DNA of 64,000 bases from Aquila chrysaetos chrysaetos. Its lineage: Eukaryota; Chordata; Aves; Accipitriformes; Accipitridae. The notes beneath the pieces were generated by a model. The model saw nothing but the letters and a program-made list of their open reading frames with translations. It was not told where the DNA came from and made no database searches. Positions 52,401 to 56,691 of this stretch are shown one piece after another. Numbering within the stretch: position 1 is the first letter of the stretch; each line of letters begins with the position of its first letter. The stretch spans positions 2,848,501 through 2,912,500 of the forward strand of contig NC_044014.1 in assembly GCF_900496995.4 (NCBI RefSeq), written 5' to 3'. The translations under genes and the position numbers were made by a program.

Positions 52401-55400
52401 GACCTCACACATTAATTTAGGGGATACTTCAGACCAGATAATCTATCGTGCATGAGAGCGTTGAGTATCTTCTATATTACTCCTTCAACTGTTCATGTTT
52501 CAAAGGGCAAGGAAGCATCTTCAATTTTTATGGTAGTCTTTCAGTGCTCCTCACATGCCCCACAGAGCAGGTAACTCTCAAAATTCACTGGGAGCAATCA
52601 CAGGGAGCGGCAGAGCTCACCAAAGCACACACAGACACAGGATAGGAACCCTTTCATGTTACCACCTTGCTGGGGGTACCGGGATGCTACTCAGAGTGCA
52701 GATGCCCGTGTGGCGCAGGCTGTCCTCCTGCCATTGTTTGGACTGATGCTAAGGTGAAGACACAGTCAAGTGACATATTTTGGGTAGTCCTTAGTACTTC
52801 TTGTGGACATAGGCATTTTTGAAGTGTTTGGATGGGTTGAGTAGCAGAGTATTTAAATTATTTTTTGTTGGTGGTGTAAAAACTTCTGCAAGTGCTTAAC
52901 TTCTGTTTGCTGAACTTTCTGTTCAGATTTAAGAGTGATTGATTTATTATAATTAAGCCTCTCGCACATCAGTGTGTGCTTTCTATATGCTGAAAACCTA
53001 CAAGTGAACTCAATAAAAGGAGAACTCTCCTCCTTTCTCAGTTTTCATCTAGCCACCATGCCTCCTTGAGATCCGGCTGAACTTGTGCTGTGATGACTGG
53101 GCAGAAGAAGTCTACCCATGCCAACAGGGATATCACAAAGTCCAGACTAAGCTCTCTCACGCTATTTTTGGAAGAGAAAAGCCCAGCCCTGCAGAGAATT
53201 GCCGTGCTTCACTGTGCCTTGACTGTGGAGAGGAAGCAGATATGCAGCTGATAACCGGGAGATGCATTTAGTACATATGAAAAACAAACCTGAATTAAAA
53301 AAAAAAATTAAAAAACTAAAGGAAGGGCAAAGGAAAAAGACCAGTAGGGAAGACAAACCAGTGCCCACAGCCTGCAGTACACAAGAAGGCAAACAGCAGC
53401 AAATGCAAGAATCGTGCCTGCGTTTGCCATCCCAGAGCCAAAAGCCGCACAGCCAGACCGAGCCCAGCCCTGCCTGCCACTGCAGTCATGGAACAGTTTG
53501 GGTTGGAAGGGACCTTTAAAGATCATCTAGTTCAACCCCCAACCCAAAAACACCGATTTCTGAAGTTCTGCTTTTCAAACTAATTCTTGAAATTGAGTAT
53601 CTACCAGCAAAGCATCCCTTTGGCTTTTAAATACCAAGTAAAATGAGCCAGCCTCCTTCTTCAAAACTCAGTTTTCTGATGATGCCTCATGTTCTACATG
53701 AAAGAAGCACCATGAGTCTAGCGTGAAAAGTCCCCATCTCTGGGTTCTGTTCTGGCTATCGTATAGCAAGACTTCAGCCTTTCGATACATTGCTTCAGTC
53801 ATCTTCAAAGACACCCACTAACCTCTTGAAAGTTTAAACCAGCAATAAATAAGGCATCAAAAGCTGCCTTTCAACCTCCCACTGATCTGATAAATTCATT
53901 ACCTCTGCATGTTAATACATCGGTAGTGGAAAGAAATTGTAAAGATGGGCATGAAACCCATGAAATATTCATGGAGTAAACACTAAAGGAATTTAAACAC
54001 TTGGAAAGGACTTAAAAGCGTTACTACTGCAACTCCCAGGCTGCTTTCACATTTAAATTACATAACAAGTAAAAATACAAGAGAAGTAAAAGAATCCTGA
54101 CTATGATTAATACTGGATAACTAATTAATATCTGAGTAACCAGGAATTATTTGAATGCTATGGACAGTATCATGTATAAATAGTCTGTCACACATATTTG
54201 ATAGCATAAATTTTTATCTACTTGAAATATACTTTTTTTAATGCAAATCCCAATAAATAAATAAATACTGGTTTATATTTATTTAATACAGTTGAATACT
54301 CTGGGTAAATGGCAGCACAATTTCTCCAGTAAATGGCAGTGCAATAAAACCCAGGAAATTCTGATTTTATGAAAGGGAAATTTCATGGTAGCAATTTCAT
54401 GGTACTCTTGTAGGAAGTGAAATGGCAGTAGTGCTGAAAAATTGAGCCATACAGACTAGGTATCCATGTTTAAAATAAGAATAAACCCAACATTTTAATT
54501 CAACAAGTGTTTTAAAAATCAAGTCAGCTAAAATAATGACATGCAGTAAATTGTAACTATTCCTTTCAGAATCAAAAGCATCTTATCTCTTTGGATCATT
54601 CATCAAATTAGCATGCAAAAGGAAAGCTGGATTTTTTTAGTATCCTTCAGTTCTCTCCATATTCTTTTAAATGGCTTTTTCTTGATACTTCAATCAAAAA
54701 TCTTTATTTTTGTATTAAAAAAATTTTATTAGTTCAATGGGTATTAAATGTATTAGATAATCCTATTATCTTGGAACTTTCTATACAGCAATGTACTTTC
54801 AGTGTGCACGTACTTGTCTATCAGACAAAACTCTTCTTCGCTTCTCACTGCAAAGTAATGAGGGCTTTGATATTCAGGAAAAAACAGTTTAGTCGTACTA
54901 ATCATTTCTAAATCGTATCACTGAAATTAAGATTTAATTAAAACACAGACGATAAGATTACTCTTACCCATATTATCATACTTAAATTCAACACAATTTT
55001 GAATTAAGCTTTGAAGATGAACAGCATCTATGGAGAAACTCCCTTTTTACTAATTTGATTAAAATTCTGGGAAGTGATACAACTAACAAGTTACTTCCCT
55101 TTCCCAATTCCCATATTCTTACATATTCAGACCAACATTAGTAACTTGTTCTCCTACTGCTCCAGATGCCAGACAAGAAGCAGGGCACTGACAATGACTT
55201 GACAATATTTCAGCAGAGCCATTTATTGGCAAATTTATACTTCGCTAAATTTCTAGATTTTTATTTATATTAGCAATTTATTTATTTTGAAAGCCCTAAG
55301 CAATAGAACACTAAGATTGTCAATACTAACGGTAGAGCCCCTTGCTCCCCTAACCCTCCACTTCCCCTGTGGAGGTCTGTTAGTGCTCAGCTCCACCTCC

Positions 55401-56691
55401 ACTCTTCTCCAACCTCAGATTTTGGTGAAAGCAAATGCCTAACACCTAAATTACTACAACTGCCGTTTGATTCTTGCTTGGCTCTCCTTCCATACAGGTG
55501 TAAAGTTCACAGGCAGATTAAAAATAAACCAACCAAACCAACCACAAAAACACCCGCCTATAAAGACTGGGTGTCAACAATGGTCACCTGAAAACTTACC
55601 AAGATTTCACCACACTGTTTACATGGAACATCATCAGCTTTATTTCCCTTCAACCAAGTCCACGGAGCAGCTATCCCTTTGGAAATCCCTCTCTGATGTC
55701 AGCACGACGTCACGCGCTGCCACCGCCTCAACAGCAAACCACTGCCTGACAAACACCGCTCACCAGCATAGGGATTTCGAAGATAGCTAGCTAGGATTAT
55801 GAAGGATAAGGACAACATGCAAGTAAAATATATCGTCCCATCACAGAACATAATAGTAGAATCAGTATCTTAAATAAGAAACCCAAACAAACCCTTATTT
55901 GACTTGAACGAACGAACCCCTCTCCAGGACGGTAACGCGTTAGGATGCAGTTGTAGGAGGGCTTAAAGCAAGAGGAAGAAATACCGAAAATAGAAATGAG
56001 GATGAATAAAAGATGCTGTGGTGGACCGGTGAGTAGAAGACTGCTCTCAGGTGTTTGAAAAAGGCTTTTTTATTTTTCACCTGACCTAATCATATGCAGG
56101 ACATCTGCACTATTATCCACCTCCTCGAGTCTTACCTTAGACAGCTCCTATCATTTGAAAACACGGAACACACATAAAGACTGCATGTCCTTATGATGTT
56201 TAAATATGCTCACCCTCTTGTCTAACTGATAATTTCTTTAATTCCTATTATCTGTGTCTGGGTCCCATCACGCTGGAGACCCACAGTGGCAGCTCCTGGG
56301 GCATGCAGACCTTGCAGCCCCGGCGGGACGAGTCATCCTGTGCTTTCCCACCTCTCCCGAAGCTATCCTCTGCATTTCCCATACATGGGAAAGAGAAAGT
56401 AAAGCGTACAACACCAGTCCTATGGAGATCAAACACAAAGGTCATCTGGCAAGATTAGAAGCGTATTTGTGGGGTCAAAGTCCTGGAAAAATATCCAGGA
56501 CTATGTCACCAGGGGAACCTCACCAGAAGTCCCTTTCCACATCCACTCCCATCCCCGCAAATGAAGTGATGTCCTTACTTGTTGTTGTTGTTGTTGGTTT
56601 TGGCAGTTCAGTTCCATTGGGTGGTAAAGCTTGTGCAAACAGAAAACTAACACAGAGCAGAAGGAGCGAGCAGGAATGTTCCATCCTGGAC
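7375..56691 (-). CDS. PTPRE: Receptor-type tyrosine-protein phosphatase epsilon, 19 coding exons
   Basis: Single-pass membrane phosphatase that removes phosphate from tyrosines; in mammals it acts on Src-family kinases, Kv channels and insulin-receptor signalling (family knowledge). The 19 coding exons (each listed separately) total 2094 nt, giving 697 residues plus stop; human PTPRE has about 700. Layout by residue: signal peptide 1-19, short Thr/Asn-rich ectodomain to about 46, transmembrane helix about 47-69, juxtamembrane basic segment from 70, D1 about 140-395, D2 about 430-690. D1 has WPD (Asp302) and [10 protein letters not shown] (Cys334); D2 has WPE and [10 protein letters not shown] (Cys627). 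The C-terminus is [10 protein letters not shown]. Gly-Pro-Lys-Lys-Tyr-Phe and [11 protein letters not shown] in the juxtamembrane exon fit PTPRE rather than PTPRA. All introns are GT-AG and phases agree throughout. No frameshift or premature stop was found. The last intron carries an antisense provirus. Confidence 0.97.
7450..7999. other. Last PTPRE intron, 3' part up to the provirus
   Basis: Intronic sequence between the final exon and the provirus. The acceptor polypyrimidine tract lies next to 7450. Nothing else recognised. Confidence 0.7.
8000..8004. repeat. Provirus target-site duplication, left copy (ACATC)
   Basis: ACATC immediately before the 5' LTR matches ACATC immediately after the 3' LTR. 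Five bases is the size expected for ERV-L-type integrases. Confidence 0.8.
8005..9270 (+). repeat. 5' LTR
   Basis: 1266 bp, nearly identical to 17484-18752. The first 630 bp are GC- and CpG-rich, the rest AT-rich. TATATAAA at 9172-9179 is the likely TATA box, with ATTAAA at 9185-9190 a possible poly(A) signal, leaving a short R/U5 before the terminal CA. AATAAA also occurs near 8805. It starts TC rather than the canonical TG of the 3' copy, consistent with a point change at the second base. A near-perfect palindrome lies at 8488-8507. Confidence 0.92.
9274..9291 (+). other. Primer binding site, tRNA-Ser type
   Basis: TGGCGTAGTCAGCAGGAT begins three bases after the LTR. It is complementary to a tRNA-Ser 3' end (ATCCTGCxGACTACG followed by CCA), with at most one difference from the vertebrate Ser(AGA/TGA) tRNA as I remember it. 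Its last two bases are the first two of the gag ATG at 9290. Confidence 0.8.
9290..10822 (+). CDS. Endogenous retroviral Gag, open over 510 codons
   Basis: Structural polyprotein frame, uninterrupted from ATG (overlapping the primer site) to TAG. Residues about 1-70 form a Trp/Lys-containing N-terminal domain (WARDNWHDW near residue 25). Residues about 75-125 are a strong Lys/Glu/Gln coiled coil. A central region has LTGGDRI near residue 232, a motif I associate with ERV-L-type Gag. The C-terminal 80 residues are Gln/Asn/Pro-rich and probably disordered. No CCHC zinc knuckle and no clear PTAP or PPxY late motif are present. An intact gag beside a dead pol and env suggests either recent trans-mobilisation or retention of the protein itself. 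Whether it is expressed is unknown; the LTR TATA box is about 110 bp upstream. Confidence 0.88.
   Translation: MASSITDYLLKHGFSLSPKFSEEWARDNWHDWKSVEKQLKSARGNVNGGKDNRIICQMLGTCLEAACQFRKNSIKREKDLKEEMEGRKAAELVLSLKIEQLQKQLQEEKEKKQKLEERVEKMLMQAPRPLDIVQIRKLIVSPEEWDGNIWGDPDDNYANQNNPSYPPFPLNSPEYEGKAITKTDNTAGPRGEAGDCTRKKTPFDPIQMANLQERYGHKPGETETEYLRRVRLTGGDRIFLNGDEANGFGGPGVFLNAGPAPPKDPYSITSRVAYWAGGKDVLEGGEPLLIPIKSLNELSTAITKAAAIQAMNERAPLNVPISATVDPDMLKPLIKGAPAMPKPYLIVKRDEIRRDADFNPLLAIREATDNKEEALVQRNLPAWATLMHDFINQGSKMGWDNLSDETKKTSRNVRQPKQSIQDNPPIQEPTDHQSRTQRWRELYNQALSLGIPRIAIQRQSASAIQSLIRAFQKRNDETQKGNAPNTQTPTPPPRGSNTPFSPKDSETKNE
10810..10816 (+). promoter_or_regulatory. -1 ribosomal frameshift heptamer AAAAAAC
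   Basis: A AAA AAC lies in the correct phase of gag (codons AAA at 10811 and AAC at 10814), one codon before the gag TAG at 10820. This is the classic retroviral X XXY YYZ signal for entering the protease-polymerase frame. In this copy the -1 frame meets TGA at 10831-10833. Confidence 0.8.
10834..12560 (+). pseudogene. Retroviral protease/reverse transcriptase, broken
   Basis: The protease active site LIDTGAQ lies near 10940-10957, followed by a GFDVLNGR segment typical of the flap end of retropepsins. The reverse transcriptase starts near 11290 and shifts frame around 11430-11442. The fingers/palm motifs [14 protein letters not shown] and [10 protein letters not shown] follow in the new frame. 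An in-frame TAA (11744-11746) immediately precedes the YIDD catalytic motif (11747-11758). Further stops near 11950 and frame changes lead into connection/RNase H-like sequence ([13 protein letters not shown] near 12290). The frame stops at 12433, and weak RNase H-like sequence fades by about 12560. The rest of RNase H and all of integrase are missing. A -1 frame TGA at 10831 separates the gene from the frameshift site. Confidence 0.88.
12586..12614 (+). promoter_or_regulatory. Probable env splice acceptor
   Basis: A strong pyrimidine tract (ACTTTTCTTTCTTTTCTTTTTCAG) ends at AG 12613-12614, six bases before the env ATG at 12621. Confidence 0.65.
12615..13284 (+). pseudogene. Retroviral envelope, 5' part, broken
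   Basis: The ATG at 12621 is followed by a hydrophobic leader ([17 protein letters not shown]), and the frame stays open to 13019. Around 12940-12970 the homologous reading moves to another frame containing several Cys and N-linked sequons (for example CWYNFTF) and runs to the CR1 insertion at 13285. Cys- and sequon-rich sequence after a leader, downstream of pol, is the basis for calling it envelope; I cannot name the closest family. Confidence 0.75.
13278..13284. repeat. CR1 target-site duplication, left copy (TAACAAC)
   Basis: TAACAAC here and at 16064-16070, directly bordering the CR1. The first base of the right copy could belong to the CR1 tail. Confidence 0.6.
13285..16063 (+). mobile_element. 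CR1 LINE, nearly full ORF2, inserted in env
   Basis: Avian CR1 retrotransposon of 2.8 kb. It begins within the ORF2 N-terminus (endonuclease: [12 protein letters not shown] near 13355, [12 protein letters not shown] near 13443). Reverse transcriptase motifs follow: FSKAFDT near 14957, [10 protein letters not shown] near 15122, FADDIKL near 15210. The C-terminal part ends with TAG at 15984-15986. A short 3' UTR ends in GATTCTATGATTC. The coding sequence is spread over several frames (13305-13580, 13641-14225, 14359-14577, 14537-15085, 15028-15297, 15312-15986), so it is a dead copy. The 5' UTR and ORF1 are absent. Flanked by TAACAAC on both sides. Confidence 0.95.
16064..16070. repeat. CR1 target-site duplication, right copy (TAACAAC)
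   Basis: Matches 13278-13284. Env-like sequence resumes immediately afterwards. Confidence 0.6.
16071..17330 (+). pseudogene. Retroviral envelope, 3' part, broken
   Basis: Continuation of env after the CR1. The longest open stretch (16469-16909, 146 codons) is Cys-rich ([15 protein letters not shown]) with NTT, NDS and NYS sequons. Around 17060-17300 another frame shows a Trp-rich membrane-proximal motif (HWWDNLFG near 17130), then a hydrophobic segment ([11 protein letters not shown]) and a short basic tail, as in a retroviral transmembrane subunit. Stops and frame changes interrupt it throughout, including one between the WW motif and the hydrophobic segment. Confidence 0.75.
17475..17483 (+). 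other. Polypurine-tract-like sequence before the 3' LTR
   Basis: GGGGTGGAA directly precedes the TG that starts the 3' LTR. It is a short purine tract interrupted by one T. A second purine run (GAGAGGGAGATGGA) lies at 17447-17460. Confidence 0.5.
17484..18752 (+). repeat. 3' LTR
   Basis: 1269 bp, TG...CA. It matches 8005-9270 with about eight scattered substitutions (for example near 18085-18090, 18250, 18264, 18383, 18415, 18464 and 18536) plus changes in the pyrimidine-rich end. Same TATA and ATTAAA arrangement near 18651-18670. Confidence 0.93.
18753..18757. repeat. Provirus target-site duplication, right copy (ACATC)
   Basis: Matches 8000-8004. Confidence 0.8.
18758..19630. other. Last PTPRE intron, 5' part
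   Basis: AT-rich intron between the provirus and coding exon 18. No feature recognised apart from a few A/T runs. Confidence 0.7.
19631..19766 (-). CDS. PTPRE: PTPRE coding exon 18: D2 PTP loop and Q loop
   Basis: Completes Ser and encodes [40 protein letters not shown] and MVQTL. 136 nt, matching the D1 exon. The donor GTATGA opens the 12.2-kb last intron that contains the antisense provirus. Confidence 0.95.
20287..20338. repeat. (ATT)n/(CTC)n microsatellite
   Basis: About twelve ATT units followed by about four CTC units. Confidence 0.9.
23971..23992. repeat. A22 homopolymer
   Basis: Unbroken A run in an intron. No retrotransposon body was recognised next to it. Confidence 0.9.
24626..24786 (-). 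CDS. PTPRE: PTPRE coding exon 17: D2 WPE loop to catalytic-like Cys
   Basis: Encodes [20 protein letters not shown], then [18 protein letters not shown], four Gln and [10 protein letters not shown] plus AG. D2 has WPE where D1 has WPD, the usual state for D2 of PTPRE/PTPRA, which has low activity. The first nine or ten residues are the least conserved; an alternative AG ten bases inside the exon would change phase. Donor GTAAGA. Confidence 0.92.
24787..26515. other. PTPRE intron between exons 16 and 17
   Basis: 1.7 kb. Open frames on both strands at 25266-25646 have no recognisable product. Nothing else seen. Confidence 0.65.
26516..26641 (-). CDS. PTPRE: PTPRE coding exon 16: D2, QYWPSEG
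   Basis: Encodes [40 protein letters not shown] and NQ. Acceptor AATTTTGCAG, donor GTATTG, phase 0. Confidence 0.95.
26642..27426. other. PTPRE intron between exons 15 and 16
   Basis: 785 bp of AT-rich intron, nothing recognised. Confidence 0.7.
27427..27561 (-). CDS. PTPRE: PTPRE coding exon 15: D2, [14 protein letters not shown]
   Basis: Encodes [40 protein letters not shown] and QEREQ. Corresponds to the D1 microexon plus exon 8 fused together. Donor GTACGC, phase 0. Confidence 0.95.
27562..28536. other. PTPRE intron between exons 14 and 15
   Basis: 975 bp. The first 170 bp (27570-27740) are unusually CpG-rich (CGTCGTGACCCGCGAGCACG), then AT-rich. No other feature. Confidence 0.65.
28537..28613 (-). 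CDS. PTPRE: PTPRE coding exon 14: D2, DFNRVIL to DYINASFID
   Basis: Completes Tyr and encodes [20 protein letters not shown] then ASFID. Same length and phase as the D1 exon at 40092-40168. Donor GTATGT, phase 0. Confidence 0.95.
28614..29460. other. PTPRE intron between exons 13 and 14
   Basis: 847 bp, nothing recognised. Confidence 0.7.
29461..29554 (-). CDS. PTPRE: PTPRE coding exon 13: D2 start
   Basis: Encodes [20 protein letters not shown] and [11 protein letters not shown] plus T of Tyr, the pTyr-loop-equivalent region of D2. Donor GTAAGA, phase 1. Confidence 0.95.
29555..31909. other. PTPRE intron between exons 12 and 13
   Basis: 2.4 kb separating the D1 and D2 exon blocks. AT-rich, short poly-T runs, no repeat family recognised. 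Confidence 0.7.
31910..32059 (-). CDS. PTPRE: PTPRE coding exon 12: D1 end and interdomain linker
   Basis: Encodes [20 protein letters not shown], then [15 protein letters not shown] and the linker up to GLEEEFK. The YGDTEL segment closes D1. Acceptor TTCATTCCAG, donor GTAAGT, phase 0. Confidence 0.95.
32060..32478. other. PTPRE intron between exons 11 and 12
   Basis: 419 bp, nothing recognised. Confidence 0.7.
32479..32614 (-). CDS. PTPRE: PTPRE coding exon 11: D1 PTP loop after Cys and Q loop
   Basis: Completes Ser and encodes [20 protein letters not shown] and on to [13 protein letters not shown]. The Arg of GRTG binds phosphate and QMVQT is the Q loop. The 136-nt length is the same as the D2 counterpart. 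Donor GTAAGT, phase 0. Confidence 0.95.
32615..35738. other. PTPRE intron between exons 10 and 11
   Basis: 3.1 kb. Most is AT-rich, but 33390-34030 is GC- and pyrimidine-rich with overlapping open frames on both strands (33390-33812 plus, 33269-33706 minus). Neither product resembles a known protein. A short (AC)n run lies at 33353-33366. Confidence 0.65.
35739..35899 (-). CDS. PTPRE: PTPRE coding exon 10: D1 WPD loop and catalytic Cys
   Basis: Encodes [20 protein letters not shown] then [12 protein letters not shown] and so on to GPIVVHC plus AG. It contains the general acid Asp302 (WPD) and the nucleophile Cys334. The exon ends inside the Ser codon of HCSAG (AG|C), exactly as the matching D2 exon does (AG|T). 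Donor GTATGT. Confidence 0.96.
35900..37390. other. PTPRE intron between exons 9 and 10
   Basis: 1.5 kb, nothing recognised. Confidence 0.7.
37391..37510 (-). CDS. PTPRE: PTPRE coding exon 9: D1, [11 protein letters not shown]
   Basis: Encodes [20 protein letters not shown] and [20 protein letters not shown]. The KC.QYWPDQ..YG motif is conserved in receptor PTPs. The donor GTAAGT directly follows TCG (Ser), leaving this linker one residue shorter than my recollection of the human protein. Phase 0 at both ends. Confidence 0.94.
37511..39039. other. PTPRE intron between exons 8 and 9
   Basis: 1.5 kb, nothing recognised. Confidence 0.7.
39040..39137 (-). CDS. PTPRE: PTPRE coding exon 8: D1, [12 protein letters not shown]
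   Basis: GA completes Gly, then [20 protein letters not shown] and [12 protein letters not shown], the central strand and helix of the PTP fold. Acceptor TCTGTCTGCAG, donor GTAAAG, phase 0. Confidence 0.95.
39138..39931. other. PTPRE intron between exons 7 and 8
   Basis: 794 bp, with a purine-rich stretch at 39685-39730 (AAGAAAGAGAAGGAAAGTGGGGGTGGAGGGG). Nothing else. Confidence 0.65.
39932..39968 (-). CDS. PTPRE: PTPRE coding exon 7: 37-nt microexon in D1
   Basis: Encodes [12 protein letters not shown] plus the first base of Gly. Acceptor TTTCCATAG, donor GTAATT. It is needed to join the DYINASYID exon to the [10 protein letters not shown] exon in frame. In D2 the equivalent sequence is fused into a single 135-nt exon (27427-27561). 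Confidence 0.94.
40092..40168 (-). CDS. PTPRE: PTPRE coding exon 6: D1, DHSRV to DYINASYID
   Basis: Completes the Tyr codon of the PYDHSRV motif and encodes [20 protein letters not shown] plus [10 protein letters not shown] is a standard PTP core motif. The 77-nt length equals that of the equivalent D2 exon at 28537-28613, reflecting the ancient domain duplication. Donor GTAAGT, phase 0. Confidence 0.95.
40169..40704. other. PTPRE intron between exons 5 and 6
   Basis: 536 bp, nothing recognised. Confidence 0.7.
40705..40795 (-). CDS. PTPRE: PTPRE coding exon 5: D1 start, KNRYPNILP motif
   Basis: Encodes [20 protein letters not shown] and then [10 protein letters not shown], the conserved PTP substrate-recognition (pTyr) loop region. 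The acceptor is a T-rich tract ending TTTAG at 40796-40797. A closer AG before GGA ACA would delete the conserved SLxxGxxQ segment, so the longer exon was chosen. Donor GTAAGA, phase 1. Confidence 0.93.
40796..45171. other. PTPRE intron between exons 4 and 5
   Basis: 4.4 kb. Includes a small GC-rich patch at 41085-41160, a purine-rich patch at 41440-41600 and a T23 run at 42012-42034. Open frames such as the minus-strand one at 41391-41795 have no recognisable product. Confidence 0.65.
42012..42034. repeat. T23 homopolymer
   Basis: Unbroken T run within the intron. Confidence 0.9.
45172..45308 (-). CDS. PTPRE: PTPRE coding exon 4: segment leading into D1
   Basis: Encodes [20 protein letters not shown], then [17 protein letters not shown] and KLFREEFN, the lead-in helix of D1. 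The [15 protein letters not shown] stretch separates PTPRE from PTPRA. Acceptor AACTGACAG, donor GTAAGT, phase 0 at the 3' end. Confidence 0.96.
45309..47894. other. PTPRE intron between exons 3 and 4
   Basis: 2.6 kb, holding a truncated CR1 at 46029-46907. A CpG-containing stretch follows at 46908-47260, and the rest is ordinary intron. Confidence 0.7.
46029..46907 (-). mobile_element. CR1 LINE, 5'-truncated, 3' end of ORF2
   Basis: Minus-strand CR1. Its 3' tail (GATTCTATGA on the minus strand) is at 46029-46038, and a 232-codon open frame at 46102-46800 covers the ORF2 C-terminus ([38 protein letters not shown]). It closely matches the C-terminus of the CR1 inside the provirus, so both come from a related subfamily. 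The copy is truncated at the reverse transcriptase ADD motif (about 46907). Confidence 0.93.
47895..47968 (-). CDS. PTPRE: PTPRE coding exon 3: cytoplasmic juxtamembrane segment
   Basis: Encodes [20 protein letters not shown] and on to LEEQ, the basic stop-transfer segment just inside the membrane. Its first G completes Arg (receptor isoform, AG|G) or Trp (cytosolic isoform, TG|G), which lets the two starts share this exon. Donor GTATGG, phase 1. Confidence 0.95.
48048..48079 (-). CDS. PTPRE: PTPRE alternative first coding exon, cytosolic isoform N-terminus
   Basis: Reads [10 protein letters not shown] plus TG, completed to Trp by the first G of the juxtamembrane exon, followed in frame by FRRHRK. 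Mammalian cytosolic PTP-epsilon starts with a 12-residue segment of the same pattern (Arg-Lys-x-Phe-Ser-Arg-x-Thr-Trp before Phe-Arg-Lys). The exon sits in the 263-bp intron between the transmembrane exon and the juxtamembrane exon. The Kozak context has A at -3. The donor is GTTGGT, weaker than the GTAAGT type used elsewhere in the gene; a GTAAAG four bases further on would break phase. The isoform would be 638 residues, close to the mammalian 642. The transcription start was not located; no TATA box was seen in the 150 bp upstream. Confidence 0.85.
48232..48334 (-). CDS. PTPRE: PTPRE coding exon 2: ectodomain stem and transmembrane helix
   Basis: Begins with AC, completing an Asn codon split over the junction (A|AC), followed by Ser-Thr, so the splice creates an NST glycosylation sequon. 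Then comes [12 protein letters not shown] and a helix of about 23 hydrophobic residues ([19 protein letters not shown]). Donor GTAGGT, phase 2, with the first two bases of an Arg codon at the end. Skipped in the cytosolic isoform. Confidence 0.93.
48335..56578. other. PTPRE intron between exons 1 and 2
   Basis: 8.2 kb, mostly AT-rich. A short AT-repeat patch lies at 48900-48935, an AAAC-type repeat at 50245-50265 and a small CR1 remnant at 53486-53545. No alternative exon was recognised here. Confidence 0.65.
53486..53545 (-). mobile_element. CR1 3'-end remnant
   Basis: CATGGAACAGTTTGGGTTGG followed by AAGGGACCTTTAAAGATCAT is the reverse complement of the CR1 3' UTR consensus. About 60 bp only, without the terminal octamer repeats. 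Confidence 0.7.
56579..56691 (-). CDS. PTPRE: PTPRE coding exon 1: start codon, signal peptide, ectodomain
   Basis: ATG at 56684-56682 in good context (A at -3, G at +4), preceded by an acceptor after a TTTTCTTTTAG tract, so an upstream 5' UTR exon lies outside the window. It encodes [20 protein letters not shown], a clear hydrophobic signal peptide, then a short ectodomain with an NGT sequon and five consecutive ACA (Thr) codons. Donor GTAAGG, phase 1. An in-frame ATG nine codons upstream (56711-56709) lies before the acceptor and is not used in the spliced message. Confidence 0.93.

Noticed and set aside
53083..53271. Cys-containing 62-codon plus-strand frame
   Set aside because: No family resemblance, short, and next to a CR1 remnant; probably chance.
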